Below are positions 44,222 through 52,620 of a stretch of 64,000 nucleotides of DNA, piece by piece. The first letter of the stretch is position 1; every line of letters starts with the position of its first letter. The translations under genes were made by a program, and so were the position numbers. Origin of the DNA: Longispora fulva (GTDB taxonomy: Bacteria > Actinomycetota > Actinomycetes > Mycobacteriales > Micromonosporaceae); NCBI RefSeq assembly GCF_015751905.1, contig NZ_JADOUF010000001.1:5084001-5148000 (forward strand), given 5' to 3'. The notes under the pieces were generated by a model. The model was not told the origin of the DNA. It saw only the letters and a program-made list of their open reading frames with translations, and did no database searches.

Positions 44222-44497
44222 ATGGCTCGCTGGGAGCGCCCCAAGCGCGAAGACAAATGGTGGCACCTGCTGGTCTCCGCCGTAGCCGCCTTCGGCCTGG
44301 CGGTGTGGACGTATGTCGACATCACCCGCGCGGAACAGTCCGATGGCACGTTTCGGATCAACTGGTTACTCGGTCTGTTCTACGACATGCTCGGGAAGTG
44401 GGCCGTCGTTGGACTCCTGGCCGCGATGGGATGCGCGTTCATTGCAGTGAGCATCAGCAAACGGCGTAAGGCGCTCGCCGCAGAACATCAGGAGTAG
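44222..44497 (+). CDS. Small two-helix membrane protein
   Basis: The ATG at 44222 has GGAAGGA about 9 nt upstream and gives 91 residues. A basic aromatic start (ARWERPKREDKWWH) is followed by two transmembrane helices (LLVSAVAAFGLAVWTYVDIT and KWAVVGLLAAMGCAFIAVSI) and a lysine/arginine-rich tail. I do not recognise a family. It lies between the IS256-like element and a convergent zinc-ribbon gene. Confidence 0.65.
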   Translation: MARWERPKREDKWWHLLVSAVAAFGLAVWTYVDITRAEQSDGTFRINWLLGLFYDMLGKWAVVGLLAAMGCAFIAVSISKRRKALAAEHQE

Positions 44498-44594
44498 GAG
44501 ACGATCTCGACGGGGGTCGTCGGGCCCTGCGCCATGCGGGCGTGCGCGACCTTCGCCCAATTTCGCAGCGCTGGACTCGGTCAGCTCCACTCTT

Positions 44595-45620
44595 TCAGGT
44601 GAGGTTCGGCCAGGCCCGACCGGACTTGATGCGGGTGACCGTGCTGCTGGTGACCTGGTAGGCGTGCGCGACCTCGCGCGTGGGCCGGGGGTCGGCCCGG
44701 ATGGCACGGATCTGATCGGGGCCGAGTTTTGCCGCCGACGGGGTGCCGGGTTGCCGTTTGCTGGTGACAGGGCAACGAGGACACGGGTAGGCGCCTGCAG
44801 CCCGGGACTTGACGGCCGCAGTCCAGTGGTGTCCCTGCTCGCAGCGCCAACTGACGACGTCGGCCGCCCCGGAGGTGACGTCATCACCCAAGGGTCCGTT
44901 GCTCTCCGCGTCCCACGCGGTCGCCAGCCACGGGTGAGTGATCGACAAAGGCGGGCTGACGGTGCGCGGGCAATGAAAGCACCCCCCGGCTCCCGCCACC
45001 CGGGAGGCAATCCTCGCGGTCCACAGATGTCCACGCTCGCACCGCCACGCCACGACCCGCAGGGAACCCGCCGTCACCTCGCCCGGGCCGACAGGGTTGC
45101 GGTCATGGTCCCACTGGGCCGCCAGATGCGGATGTGACTCGGGCAGAGGTTGGCGGTAGCGGCCCGCACACGCAGGACAACCGGTGCCCTCGGGGATACG
45201 GACCCGTGAAGCGATCTGGGCCTGCCACCGCCACGCGCACCACGAACACCGCCACCACGCGACGCGCCCGGACCCTGCAGTCACAGCCTGCGGAGCCATC
45301 TCGTTGCGTTCGTGGTCCCACTCAGCGGCCAGATCGGGGCGCACCTCCAGCAGGGTCCGTCCAGCCCGGCGGGTAGCCAGCCCCCGCGCCGGAGCACACA
45401 CCGGACAACCGGTGCCGGTGCGCACCCGGACCCCAACCACCGCCTGCCAGGTATGGCCACACTCCCCGCACCGCCACCAAACCCGCCGCCCCGTACCCGC
45501 GGTCAGGGCCGCCGGGATCGGCCCATTGAGGTCAGCGGCCCACTCAGCCACCAACGCAGGGCACTCGGCAGCGAACAGCCCCCGGCGGACCCCGACCCGC
45601 CGACCACCGAAGCCTGCCAT
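44595..45620 (-). CDS. Multi-zinc-ribbon protein with C-terminal helix-turn-helix
   Basis: The ATG at 45620 gives about 341 residues. Four zinc units follow the pattern W-x-C-x-x-(C/G)-H-x-W ... C-x-x-C: WWRCGECGHTWQAVVGVRVR with TGCPVC, WWRCSWCAWRWQAQIASRVR with TGCPAC, AWRCERGHLWTARIASRVAG with CFHC, and SWRCEQGHHWTAAVKSRAAG with CPRC. Each is preceded by HPxLAxxWD-like linkers. This is the treble-clef/DUF4379 type seen in nucleic-acid-handling and nuclease-associated proteins. The last 40 residues (IRAIRADPRPTREVAHAYQV-TSSTVTRIKSG) resemble a short resolvase-like helix-turn-helix. No nuclease domain is visible. Confidence 0.8.
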   Translation of the reverse strand: MAGFGGRRVGVRRGLFAAECPALVAEWAADLNGPIPAALTAGTGRRVWWRCGECGHTWQAVVGVRVRTGTGCPVCAPARGLATRRAGRTLLEVRPDLAAEWDHERNEMAPQAVTAGSGRVAWWRCSWCAWRWQAQIASRVRIPEGTGCPACAGRYRQPLPESHPHLAAQWDHDRNPVGPGEVTAGSLRVVAWRCERGHLWTARIASRVAGAGGCFHCPRTVSPPLSITHPWLATAWDAESNGPLGDDVTSGAADVVSWRCEQGHHWTAAVKSRAAGAYPCPRCPVTSKRQPGTPSAAKLGPDQIRAIRADPRPTREVAHAYQVTSSTVTRIKSGRAWPNLT

Positions 45621-45978
45621 GCTTTCCAAGCCGTGCACCGCTATTCCATCGCTGGACCTACCGGCCGGGCCCGCTCCTCGGACAGTCGACATTCGCCCGA
45701 GGCTACCCCAACGCGACAATCCGAGCCGACATGCAGAACCTGTGCATGCTCCGCCGCGCGGAGCGCCCAGCGACTGCTGCGACATGTCGATCCCGTCTTG
45801 CCACCGGTCGTCGAAAGCCCTGCGGCGGCACGACGACCAATCAACTACGGGTACGACCAACTGTCGACGTCGTCGGCACCGTCTACGACGTCCCAATCAC
45901 CCGCCCACCGGCTCGCCGAGGTCGCCGGCCTCGAACGCGATATTCTGCGAAGTCCTCTCACTCATCGCCTGGAGTTCC
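45621..45978. other. Divergent intergenic region, 358 bp
   Basis: It separates the zinc-ribbon gene from the lipoprotein gene. Frames through it look like untranslated sequence with arginine/proline bias. A TATTCT hexamer near 45941 could be a -10 box for the lipoprotein gene. Nothing else is recognisable. Confidence 0.45.
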
Positions 45979-46620
45979 ATGTCCGCCGGTCGGGTCACTC
46001 TCGTTCTCGCAGCCACGCTCACATTGACTGCCTGCGCCCCAGGCCCCGCCGCCACCACCACGGAGAAGACCTCCCCTGTCGCACTGTCAGACGTCGACAG
46101 CTCGGCTGCCGCGAAACGAATCGTGCTCCCCACCGAAGCCTTGAACTCCCTGCTCCCCGGCACCAAGCCTGACGTCGACCAGCCCGTTGCCACCGTCATC
46201 CTCGGATGCGGCATGGCGCTCTCCCCCCAGGAACAGCCGCAGGCGGCGTACGCCCGGGCATGGAAGGCTGGCCTTCAAACCTGGGCAGTCGGCGATTACA
46301 CGGCGATGAGCGCCGGCTTCTCGTACCCCACGTTGAAGACGGCAGCCCTCCTGGACCGGGTTCGACAGAAGAAGGACACCTGCCGGATCGGCGACGTCAT
46401 CGAGACGGTCGATGCCGGTCCCGGAACCGAGGCATACTGCCTCCGACGCCTGACACTGCAAGGCGACGAGCGGACCGAGTGTGTCGTCTTCGCCGGCCGC
46501 GACGTACCCGGCCATACGCTGTTCGCCGCGCTCGCATACCAGGACGCTGAGACCACCAAGGCGAAAGCCGGCCTGCTCCAGCTACTTCCCCGGGTCACCG
46601 ACCAACTCGCCAGAAGCTGA
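45979..46620 (+). CDS. Putative lipoprotein of unknown function
   Basis: The ATG at 45979 after GGAG gives 213 residues with a classical lipoprotein signal: RVTLVLAATLTLTAC, lipobox Cys19. The mature part carries cysteines at ILGCGMALS, KDTCRIGDV, EAYCLRRLT and RTECVVFAG that may pair as disulfides outside the cell. It resembles the sensor-type lipoproteins common in actinomycetes, but I cannot assign a family. The next gene starts 41 nt downstream. Confidence 0.75.
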   Translation: MSAGRVTLVLAATLTLTACAPGPAATTTEKTSPVALSDVDSSAAAKRIVLPTEALNSLLPGTKPDVDQPVATVILGCGMALSPQEQPQAAYARAWKAGLQTWAVGDYTAMSAGFSYPTLKTAALLDRVRQKKDTCRIGDVIETVDAGPGTEAYCLRRLTLQGDERTECVVFAGRDVPGHTLFAALAYQDAETTKAKAGLLQLLPRVTDQLARS

Positions 46621-46661
46621 CCGGAGCACCACCCCGCCCTTCAGATCGATGGAGCGCCACG

Positions 46662-47657
46662 ATGATCCACCCGTTCGGCCGGAAGTACACCGGCCCCAAG
46701 TCGCTGCCGATCGACCCGACCTATGGAGATTCCGAAGGGGCCAAACTGCAGCAGGCGATGCTCGACGGCGACTGGGCGACCACCCAGATGTTGCTGGAGG
46801 CGGCCACCGAACCTGAAGATCTGACGTTCCTGGTCAACGTCGCCTCCCAAGTCGCCGGCTGCGAGGACTGGCTTCCTGAAGTGGCGCGGTCCGCTTCCGA
46901 CCCCACCCTGCCGCTACTGGTACACGGAGCCCGGGCTGTCGTCTGGGCTTGGGAGGCACGGACAAACACTCAAGCCAAATATGTTGGCAAGGAACGGTTC
47001 GCGGTCTTCTTCGAACGGTTGGCCCGCGCCGAGGGCTGCTTGCAACCAGTGGTCCGACGGGCTCCGGACAATGTCGTCGCCTGGTACTGGTTGATGAAAG
47101 CCAGTCGGTCACGACAGCGCGGTGTCACCGAAACCCGCCGACGGTTCGAGGAAGTGGCCTCGCGATGCCCTGGACACCTGCAGGCCCACCAGCAGATGCT
47201 GCAGCAACTGTCCCGCAAATGGGGCGGATCGCACGACGAAATGCACACCTTCGCCACCACAGCGATGCACAAAGCACTGGCCGGCAGCCCACTGGGCATG
47301 CTCGTCGCCGAAGCACACCTGGAGCGCTGGCTCGACTTCCGCACCGGCCTGATAGACGTGCGCGGACGACACCAGGCCAGAGCCTACATACGGTCTTCGA
47401 ACGTCCTGACCGCCCTGCACGAGGCCGCAGATCTATCCGTCCGTCACCCGGACTACCAACGGCACCCGCGTACCGGGCCGATTGTCCATGGCACCTTCGC
47501 CCTGGCATTCTCACTCGCAGGCGACCAAGCCGCCGCAGCTGAACAATTCCGGCTCACCGACAACGTCGTGACCCAGTTCCCCTGGTCCTACGCCAGCGGG
47601 CTCAACCCGGCACGGGGATTCTGCCGCAGGCAGGCCAGAGCTTTCGCCCGAGCCTGA
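46662..47657 (+). CDS. Helical-repeat (TPR-like) hypothetical protein
   Basis: The 331-residue protein begins IHPFGRKYTGPKSLPIDPTY and continues with helical pairs resembling tetratricopeptide repeats: KLQQAMLDGDWATTQMLLEA, ARSASDPTLPLLVHGARAVV, VAWYWLMKASRSRQRGVTET, ASRCPGHLQAHQQMLQQLSR, and ALAFSLAGDQAAAAEQFRLT. There is no signal or membrane segment. It is a likely protein-interaction scaffold of unknown role, following the lipoprotein gene in the same direction. Confidence 0.7.
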   Translation: MIHPFGRKYTGPKSLPIDPTYGDSEGAKLQQAMLDGDWATTQMLLEAATEPEDLTFLVNVASQVAGCEDWLPEVARSASDPTLPLLVHGARAVVWAWEARTNTQAKYVGKERFAVFFERLARAEGCLQPVVRRAPDNVVAWYWLMKASRSRQRGVTETRRRFEEVASRCPGHLQAHQQMLQQLSRKWGGSHDEMHTFATTAMHKALAGSPLGMLVAEAHLERWLDFRTGLIDVRGRHQARAYIRSSNVLTALHEAADLSVRHPDYQRHPRTGPIVHGTFALAFSLAGDQAAAAEQFRLTDNVVTQFPWSYASGLNPARGFCRRQARAFARA

Positions 47658-47740
47658 ACCAGCACCTCCGCACGGAACCGGGCCAAACTGTCGAACACCC
47701 GTTTCAACTCCAGCTGCCAGAGCCGAGTAAGTCCGTCGTC

Positions 47741-47775
47741 GGCCCGACTGGCGGTCGGCGACCGCCAGTCGGGCC
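47741..47775 (+). terminator. Hairpin terminator after the TPR-like gene
   Basis: A perfect 16-bp stem (47741-47756 with 47760-47775) and 3-nt loop GGC lies about 85 nt after the stop. No T-run follows. The remaining gap up to 47919 holds a T7 run at 47891-47897 upstream of the antitoxin gene. Confidence 0.75.
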
Positions 47776-47919
47776 TGCTGACCGTGGCAGTCATCGTGCC
47801 GCAGGGGAGGTCGACTTGAGTCATTCTCGTAGCCGACGGCCGTCCTGCGCCCACTGAGGCAGCCATCCCCCCCCAGCGAATCCGTTTACGTTTTTTTCGA
47901 ATAGCGGCAGGCTGGGTGC

Positions 47920-48390
47920 ATGTCGAACGCACTGCGTGAACGAACCGTCCTGCCGCCGGAGGATCTGGCGGCCTTGACTCGGTTCGCCCAGGGCTTGACC
48001 AGCGTCGAGGCACCTGCCAAGGCCCAACTGATCGGCCCGGATGGCGCCCGGATCGAGATCCCTGACGACCTCTACGGTGTCCTTCGCGATGTCGTGACCG
48101 CACTGACTGAGGGTATGGCTATCTCCATCGCGCCGCACAACACCATGCTCACCACGCAGGAGGCCGCCGACCTCCTCAACATTTCCCGGCCCACCCTCGT
48201 CCGACTGCTCTCCGAGGGTGAGATCCCGCACACGACCCGCGGACGTCATCGCCGAGTCCTGCTCCGGGACGTGCTCGACTACCAGGAGCGCACCCGCAGC
48301 GAACGCCGCCAGACGCTCGACCAACTCGCCGCCGAAGCCGAAGACGACGGGCTGTACGACGTCACGGCCACCCCCAAGAGCACGAGGTAG
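47920..48390 (+). CDS. Excisionase/MerR-like helix-turn-helix antitoxin
   Basis: The 156-residue protein has a helix-turn-helix of excisionase type at about residues 76-122: MLTTQEAADLLNISRPTLVR followed by LLSEGEIPHTTRGRHRRVLL and RDVLDYQER. The N-terminal segment includes EIPDDLYGVLRDVVTALTEG. The acidic C-terminus (TLDQLAAEAEDDGLYDVTAT) is the part expected to bind the toxin. This architecture is regularly paired with a PIN-domain toxin, and the following gene is one. The antitoxin itself is intact. Confidence 0.86.
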   Translation: MSNALRERTVLPPEDLAALTRFAQGLTSVEAPAKAQLIGPDGARIEIPDDLYGVLRDVVTALTEGMAISIAPHNTMLTTQEAADLLNISRPTLVRLLSEGEIPHTTRGRHRRVLLRDVLDYQERTRSERRQTLDQLAAEAEDDGLYDVTATPKSTR

Positions 48391-48402
48391 GACCCCGCCA
48401 CC

Positions 48403-48952
48403 ATGGCCTTCCCCGCCTTCCTCGATACCTGCGTGCTCTATCCCGCCTACCTCTGCGACACCCTTGTTGCGCCTCGCTGAAGCATCGGCCTACCGACCGC
48501 TGTGGTCGCCGGACGTGCTCACTGAGCTTCGGCGAAACGTCATCGAACGCGGCGTTCCAGAAGAACGGGTCGACCGACGGATCAGCCAGATGGGCAAGGC
48601 ATTCCCCGACGCTCTCGTGACCGGCTATGAATCCCTTATCGGAGGGATGACCAATGACCCCAAAGATCGCCACATACTCGCCGCCGCAGTCCGGGCACAC
48701 GCCGAGGTCATCGTCACCTTAAACCTCCGCGACTTCCCGGAACCAGCTCTAAAGCCCTACGACGTCATCGCGGTCACGCCGGACGAGTTCCTGCTCGACC
48801 AACTCGACCTCTACCCGGGCACCACGATCGGGGTCCTCCGCCAACAGGCAGCCGCTCATCGACGAGAGCCGAAGACTGTCCTCGGTCTCCTCACTTTCCT
48901 TGAGCGCAGCGGATTGCCACAGTTCGCCGCCGAGGTGCGCCGACACCTCTAA
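48403..48952 (+). pseudogene. PIN-domain toxin with single-base frameshift
   Basis: From ATG 48403 the frame reads MAFPAFLDTCVLYPAYLCDT, with the first PIN Asp in FLDTCVLYP, then meets a stop after 25 codons. The correct continuation is in another frame: LLRLAEASAYRPLWSPDVLT, ELRRNVIERGVPEERVDRRI, MTNDPKDRHILAAAVRAHAE (second Asp/Asp pair) and VIVTLNLRDFPEPAL, ending at 48952. An extra T near 48464 (CCCTTGTT for CCCTGTT) explains it. Restored length of about 183 residues fits PIN toxins of this type. The shift inactivates the toxin unless it is a sequencing error. Confidence 0.85.
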
Positions 48953-49069
48953 CCACGGATCCACCAGCCCAGATTCCACCGCTCGCGGCGACTCACCACA
49001 GAACCAAGATCAACTACTCTCAGTAGTTGCCTAGTAAAAGTCGCAGGGCGCGACGTAAGGAATTCTCAA

Positions 49070-49097
49070 AATCCCTTGGCCATGGGTTCGAGCCCCA
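49070..49097 (+). repeat. tRNA-Met 3'-half fragment, putative right att site
   Basis: The 28 bases match the tRNA-Met 3' half at 31334-31361 with two differences, in the same orientation; upstream GAATTCTCA also resembles the anticodon arm, but no D arm or acceptor strand is present. It is the putative right boundary of the island. The rest of 48953-49237 contains no gene. Confidence 0.7.
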
Positions 49098-49237
49098 TTC
49101 ACATTCACGGTCAAGCCACCCTCGCTGGCGATCTTTCGCACCGACCCGATCCGGACGAGCGTGTCCAGCTCACCTGACCGCCCTCCTCGTGCACGCGGAT
49201 ACACCAACGCGAAGACCGAGGCCGGCGGGTCCCGCCG

Positions 49238-49741
49238 TCAGTCAAGGTTCTTGAAATACACCATGCACTCATCGGGTACCTGGATCATCGTCCCGTTGAC
49301 CCGATACTCCTCCCGTACCGTCTTGAGGTACTCGTGTGGCCAGGGTCGGTAGCCGTGCCGCAGGTACAACCGAGTGACGGCGGTGTTGTCCGCGTGGACG
49401 CCCAGGGCGATCCGCGGGCAGCCCCGACTGCGGAGCACATCCTCGGCACCGTGCAGCAGGAGGCTACCCACGCCCCGGTTTCTGAGGTCAGGCCGGACCT
49501 CGAGATGGGTGAGCACCCTGACCCCGGGGAGCCGGCGGCGCAGTTCGGGTTCGTCCGCGGGCTCGAAGGAGACGTACACGACGCCCAGTAGCTCGCTGCC
49601 TGCCCAGGCGGTCAACAGTGTCCCGCGCCCGGCACACTGGCGGTCGTAGCGGTCACGGAAGAAGAAGTGCTGCTCCATGTGGCCGACGATCGCGTCCAAC
49701 TCGGCTTCTGTCGCCGGGCGGACCATACGCTCGACATCCAT
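49238..49741 (-). CDS. GNAT N-acetyltransferase
   Basis: The 167-residue protein contains the acetyl-CoA loop VLTHLEVRPDLRNRGVGSLL (about residues 76-95) with the R-x-x-G-x-G/S motif, and GVHADNTAVTRLYLRHGYRP near 120, the conserved C-terminal Asn and aromatic-glycine-tyrosine. It is a single-domain enzyme with unknown acceptor. It lies just outside the putative island end. Confidence 0.87.
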   Translation of the reverse strand: MDVERMVRPATEAELDAIVGHMEQHFFFRDRYDRQCAGRGTLLTAWAGSELLGVVYVSFEPADEPELRRRLPGVRVLTHLEVRPDLRNRGVGSLLLHGAEDVLRSRGCPRIALGVHADNTAVTRLYLRHGYRPWPHEYLKTVREEYRVNGTMIQVPDECMVYFKNLD

Positions 49742-49781
49742 AGGAGTAAATGTACCGCGCCTCAGCGTACCCGGCGAGTGG

Positions 49782-50105
49782 TCAGTGCAGGGCCAGCAGG
49801 GCCGCGGCCAGGGTCAGCGCGAGAGCCACGGCCAGCAGGGCGACGGCCGCAGTGACCTCGACCAGACTGATCACCAGTTCGTCCATCCGATCGCGCTCCA
49901 GCTCCCGGACGGCCGCAGCGAGTCGGCGCTTGCCCTGGGTGAGCAGTCGACGCGAGGCTCCACCAGCCCACACCGCCATCCGGAGCACTCCAGCGAGCAC
50001 GAGGGCGAGCCCCAGACCGGTTCCGATTCCAGCGTCGATGGTGCCAGTTCCAGCCAGCGCCACGAGCGCATTTACCAGGATCTCCCAGAGAGCTATCTTG
50101 GACAT
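49782..50105 (-). CDS. Two-helix membrane protein
   Basis: The ATG at 50105 follows AGAGGAAG. The 107-residue product has a first hydrophobic segment (about 7-43, ILVNALVALAGTGTIDAGIG then LGLALVLAGVLRM), a basic cytoplasmic loop (SRRLLTQGKRRLAAAVRELE), and a second helix to the C-terminus (VEVTAAVALLAVALALTLAA). No family is recognised. The good ribosome site supports a real gene. Confidence 0.68.
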   Translation of the reverse strand: MSKIALWEILVNALVALAGTGTIDAGIGTGLGLALVLAGVLRMAVWAGGASRRLLTQGKRRLAAAVRELERDRMDELVISLVEVTAAVALLAVALALTLAAALLALH

Positions 50106-50367
50106 GAGGCTTCCTCTGCGTCGAAGGTGGGGGCGCCTTTCATGGACACCTCGGGTGGCAGCCTGGGGTGTCCTTTTTAGTTCATCCGGTGCCTGTGATG
50201 ATACGATCTGCTCCGAGACTTCAGCTCTTCAGTGAACTTCAATGTGTTCCCTAAATTGAGGATAGGTCCTCACGTTGTCGCTGTGACCAGCCATGAAGTG
50301 AATGAATACGCAAAGTGGGTGGTCGCAGGGTCGGTAGCCACTGAAATTTGCTGAAGGGGTTGCGAAG

Positions 50368-51414
50368 ATGGACGGTCCGGCGTTCGCGCTCGCCCGCCGG
50401 CTGCGTCAACTTCGCATGGCCGGCTGGCCGGGGACGGTCGTCACCCAATCCGCGCTGGCCACGGCGCTGGGCGTCAGCGTGCCGACAGTGTCGGCATGGG
50501 AGTCGACGAGGAAACCGACGACACTCCCAGCGCACCGGATCGCGGCGTATGCCACCTATTTCTGTACCGAGCGGTCCGTCCACGAGAGCCGGTTGCTGGA
50601 TCAGTCGGAGTTGACCGGGCCCGAAAACTCGCGCCGGGCCGCCCTGGAACGGGAGCTGTCCACGCTTCTCAAGGCCATGGACGCAACCCACCCCGACGGG
50701 GCGCGCACCGCTGGGCCGTGGCGGTTCGCCGACGGGCGGCCGATCACGATCGTCTGCGCGAAGCTGCCGCCCGAGTACCACGCCGGACTGTTTGCCGATT
50801 CCACAACGGCGGAGTACGACGAGTTGTACACCGCTACCGACTTCACCGCCCTCCTCGAGCTGTACGGCCATGTTCGCGCGGTGAACCCGGACAGCGACGT
50901 CAGCTACCGGCTCTCCTCGGACCTCCGCTCGTCGGACTACGCGGGGCACCACCTGGTGGCGCTCGGCGGCGTCGACTGGAACAACATCACCAGCGAGTTG
51001 CTTTCCCTGGTCGCCCTCCCGGTCCATCAGGAGAGGCGGGACAGCCCTCAGGACCCGGGCGCGTTCGTGGTCACAGGTGACGGTGAACCGCGCAGATTCG
51101 AGACGAAGCTGCGGGCAGACGGTGCACGCACCCAGCTCATCGAGGATGTGGCGCACTTCTTCCGCGCCCCCAGCCCGTGGGAAGGCTGCACGGTGACCAT
51201 CTGCAACGGCAACTTCGGGAAGGGCACGCTGGGCATCGTGCGAGCGCTCGCCGATCCCGGTTTACGCGACAGCAACGCCGCCCACCTCACGACGCGGTTC
51301 AGCGGCGACACGCTGAGCCTGCTGTGCCGGGTGCGGATGCTCGGAGGAAAGGTCATTACTCCGGACTGGACGAACCCGGACGTGATTCTGCACGAATGGG
51401 AACCCGAAACGTGA
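50368..51414 (+). CDS. XRE-type regulator with a large C-terminal sensor-like domain
   Basis: The 348-residue protein begins with a helix-turn-helix (LARRLRQLRMAGWPGTVVTQ, SALATALGVSVPTVSAWEST). After a linker comes a domain of about 250 residues with conserved-looking motifs PITIVCAKLPPEYHAGLFAD, DFTALLELYGHVRAVNPDSD, SSDYAGHHLVALGGVDWNNI and GCTVTICNGNFGKGTLGIVR. The 'GGVDWN' and 'CNGxFGxG' loops with an alternating alpha/beta layout look like a nucleotide- or ligand-binding fold. I know similar XRE-linked proteins in streptomycetes but not their ligand. Its stop overlaps the glycosyltransferase start. Confidence 0.8.
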   Translation: MDGPAFALARRLRQLRMAGWPGTVVTQSALATALGVSVPTVSAWESTRKPTTLPAHRIAAYATYFCTERSVHESRLLDQSELTGPENSRRAALERELSTLLKAMDATHPDGARTAGPWRFADGRPITIVCAKLPPEYHAGLFADSTTAEYDELYTATDFTALLELYGHVRAVNPDSDVSYRLSSDLRSSDYAGHHLVALGGVDWNNITSELLSLVALPVHQERRDSPQDPGAFVVTGDGEPRRFETKLRADGARTQLIEDVAHFFRAPSPWEGCTVTICNGNFGKGTLGIVRALADPGLRDSNAAHLTTRFSGDTLSLLCRVRMLGGKVITPDWTNPDVILHEWEPET

Positions 51415-52541
51415 CAGGTGTGCTGACCCCACCCGGTGCCATCGCCATACACCACGGACGCCATGACGAACTGTTGAACACCGTGGTCCAGCTCGAACAG
51501 GCACCTCCGGTACACGCGATCATCGTTCCCACCAGCCGCCCGGTGCATCATCTCGACCATGCGATGCGGCTCGCCGACTCCCTCGACTGTTGGCTGCTGG
51601 CCCTGTGCAGCCAACAGGCCGACGCCGCGCTGACCCGGCGGCGCGCCGAGGAGCACAGGGTGCGGGTCATCGCCGTGGACGTCCCGGCCACCCCGCAGTT
51701 GCCCCAACTCCAGACCGACCGCGTGCTGGTGGACGCCGGGCTCCACCGGCGGGCCGACACCAGCGCCAAACGCAATCTCGGGCTCACTCTGGGTCGGATG
51801 CTCGGCTGGGAGCGCGCGATGTTCCTGGACGACGACATCGTCGTGGGTAGCGCGGCGGACATCCTGGAGGCTGCGGCGCACGTGCCGTCCTACGCCGCGG
51901 TGGGGCTGACCAACGCGGGCCAGCACGACAACTCGGTGGTCTGCCACGCACACCGGCTGACTGGCGGCGAACAGGCCTGCTTCATCGGCGGCGGAGCGCT
52001 CGCCGTGTCGCCATCGCACACCCGGTCGTTCTTTCCCGCCATCTACAACGAGGACTGGTTCTTCCTGCTGGACGACGTCGGACTCGGCCGGATCGGCGTG
52101 ACCAAGGGGCAGGCGAAGCAGCAACCCTACGACCCGTTCGCCGACCCCGCGCGGGCGCGGGCGGAGGAGTTCGGCGACCTGCTCGCCGAGGGCCTGTTCG
52201 CACTGTTGGACGACGGCCGTGGCGTCCGGGACGCCGACCTGGCTTACTGGCGACGGTACCGCGACATCCGGAACCGCTTCATCCGGGACATCCTGGCCCG
52301 GGCGGGTGGCGTGCACCGGCAACAGATGCGGGCGTCTTTGAACGCGGCACTGGATCAGCTCGAGACGATCACGCCAGAGTTGTGCGTTAAATACCTGGAA
52401 GCCTGGCGCGTCGACCGAACGGTCTGGGCCGAGCACATGGACAACCTGACCCTAGGTCTGCAGCCGCACGAGGCGCTGGCCTCGCTCGGACTGCCGCCCC
52501 AGATCGCGCACGCCGCAGGAGGGGTCACGCTGTTGAGGTAA
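51411..52541 (+). CDS. GT-A-fold glycosyltransferase-like protein
   Basis: The GTG at 51411 overlaps the upstream stop (GTGA), giving 376 residues. A Rossmann-like start (AIIVPTSRPVHHLDHAMRLA) leads to AKRNLGLTLGRMLGWERAMF and the acidic LDDDIVVG near residue 138, the DxD-type metal/sugar-nucleotide site. IGGGALAVSPSHTRSFFPAI and YNEDWFFLLDDVGLG (acceptor-side catalytic acid region) follow, as in family-2-like enzymes. There is no membrane helix. It probably transfers a sugar in the cytoplasm; acceptor and donor are unknown. Strict coupling with the sensor gene implies that they act together. Confidence 0.82.
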   Translation: MTGVLTPPGAIAIHHGRHDELLNTVVQLEQAPPVHAIIVPTSRPVHHLDHAMRLADSLDCWLLALCSQQADAALTRRRAEEHRVRVIAVDVPATPQLPQLQTDRVLVDAGLHRRADTSAKRNLGLTLGRMLGWERAMFLDDDIVVGSAADILEAAAHVPSYAAVGLTNAGQHDNSVVCHAHRLTGGEQACFIGGGALAVSPSHTRSFFPAIYNEDWFFLLDDVGLGRIGVTKGQAKQQPYDPFADPARARAEEFGDLLAEGLFALLDDGRGVRDADLAYWRRYRDIRNRFIRDILARAGGVHRQQMRASLNAALDQLETITPELCVKYLEAWRVDRTVWAEHMDNLTLGLQPHEALASLGLPPQIAHAAGGVTLLR

Positions 52542-52620
52542 CTCGGCAATCCCACCATGACGCCGATGCCCAGGTGCGACAGCACGCCGAGGGCAAGGGC
52601 GAGGTGGTTGCAACCAATTC

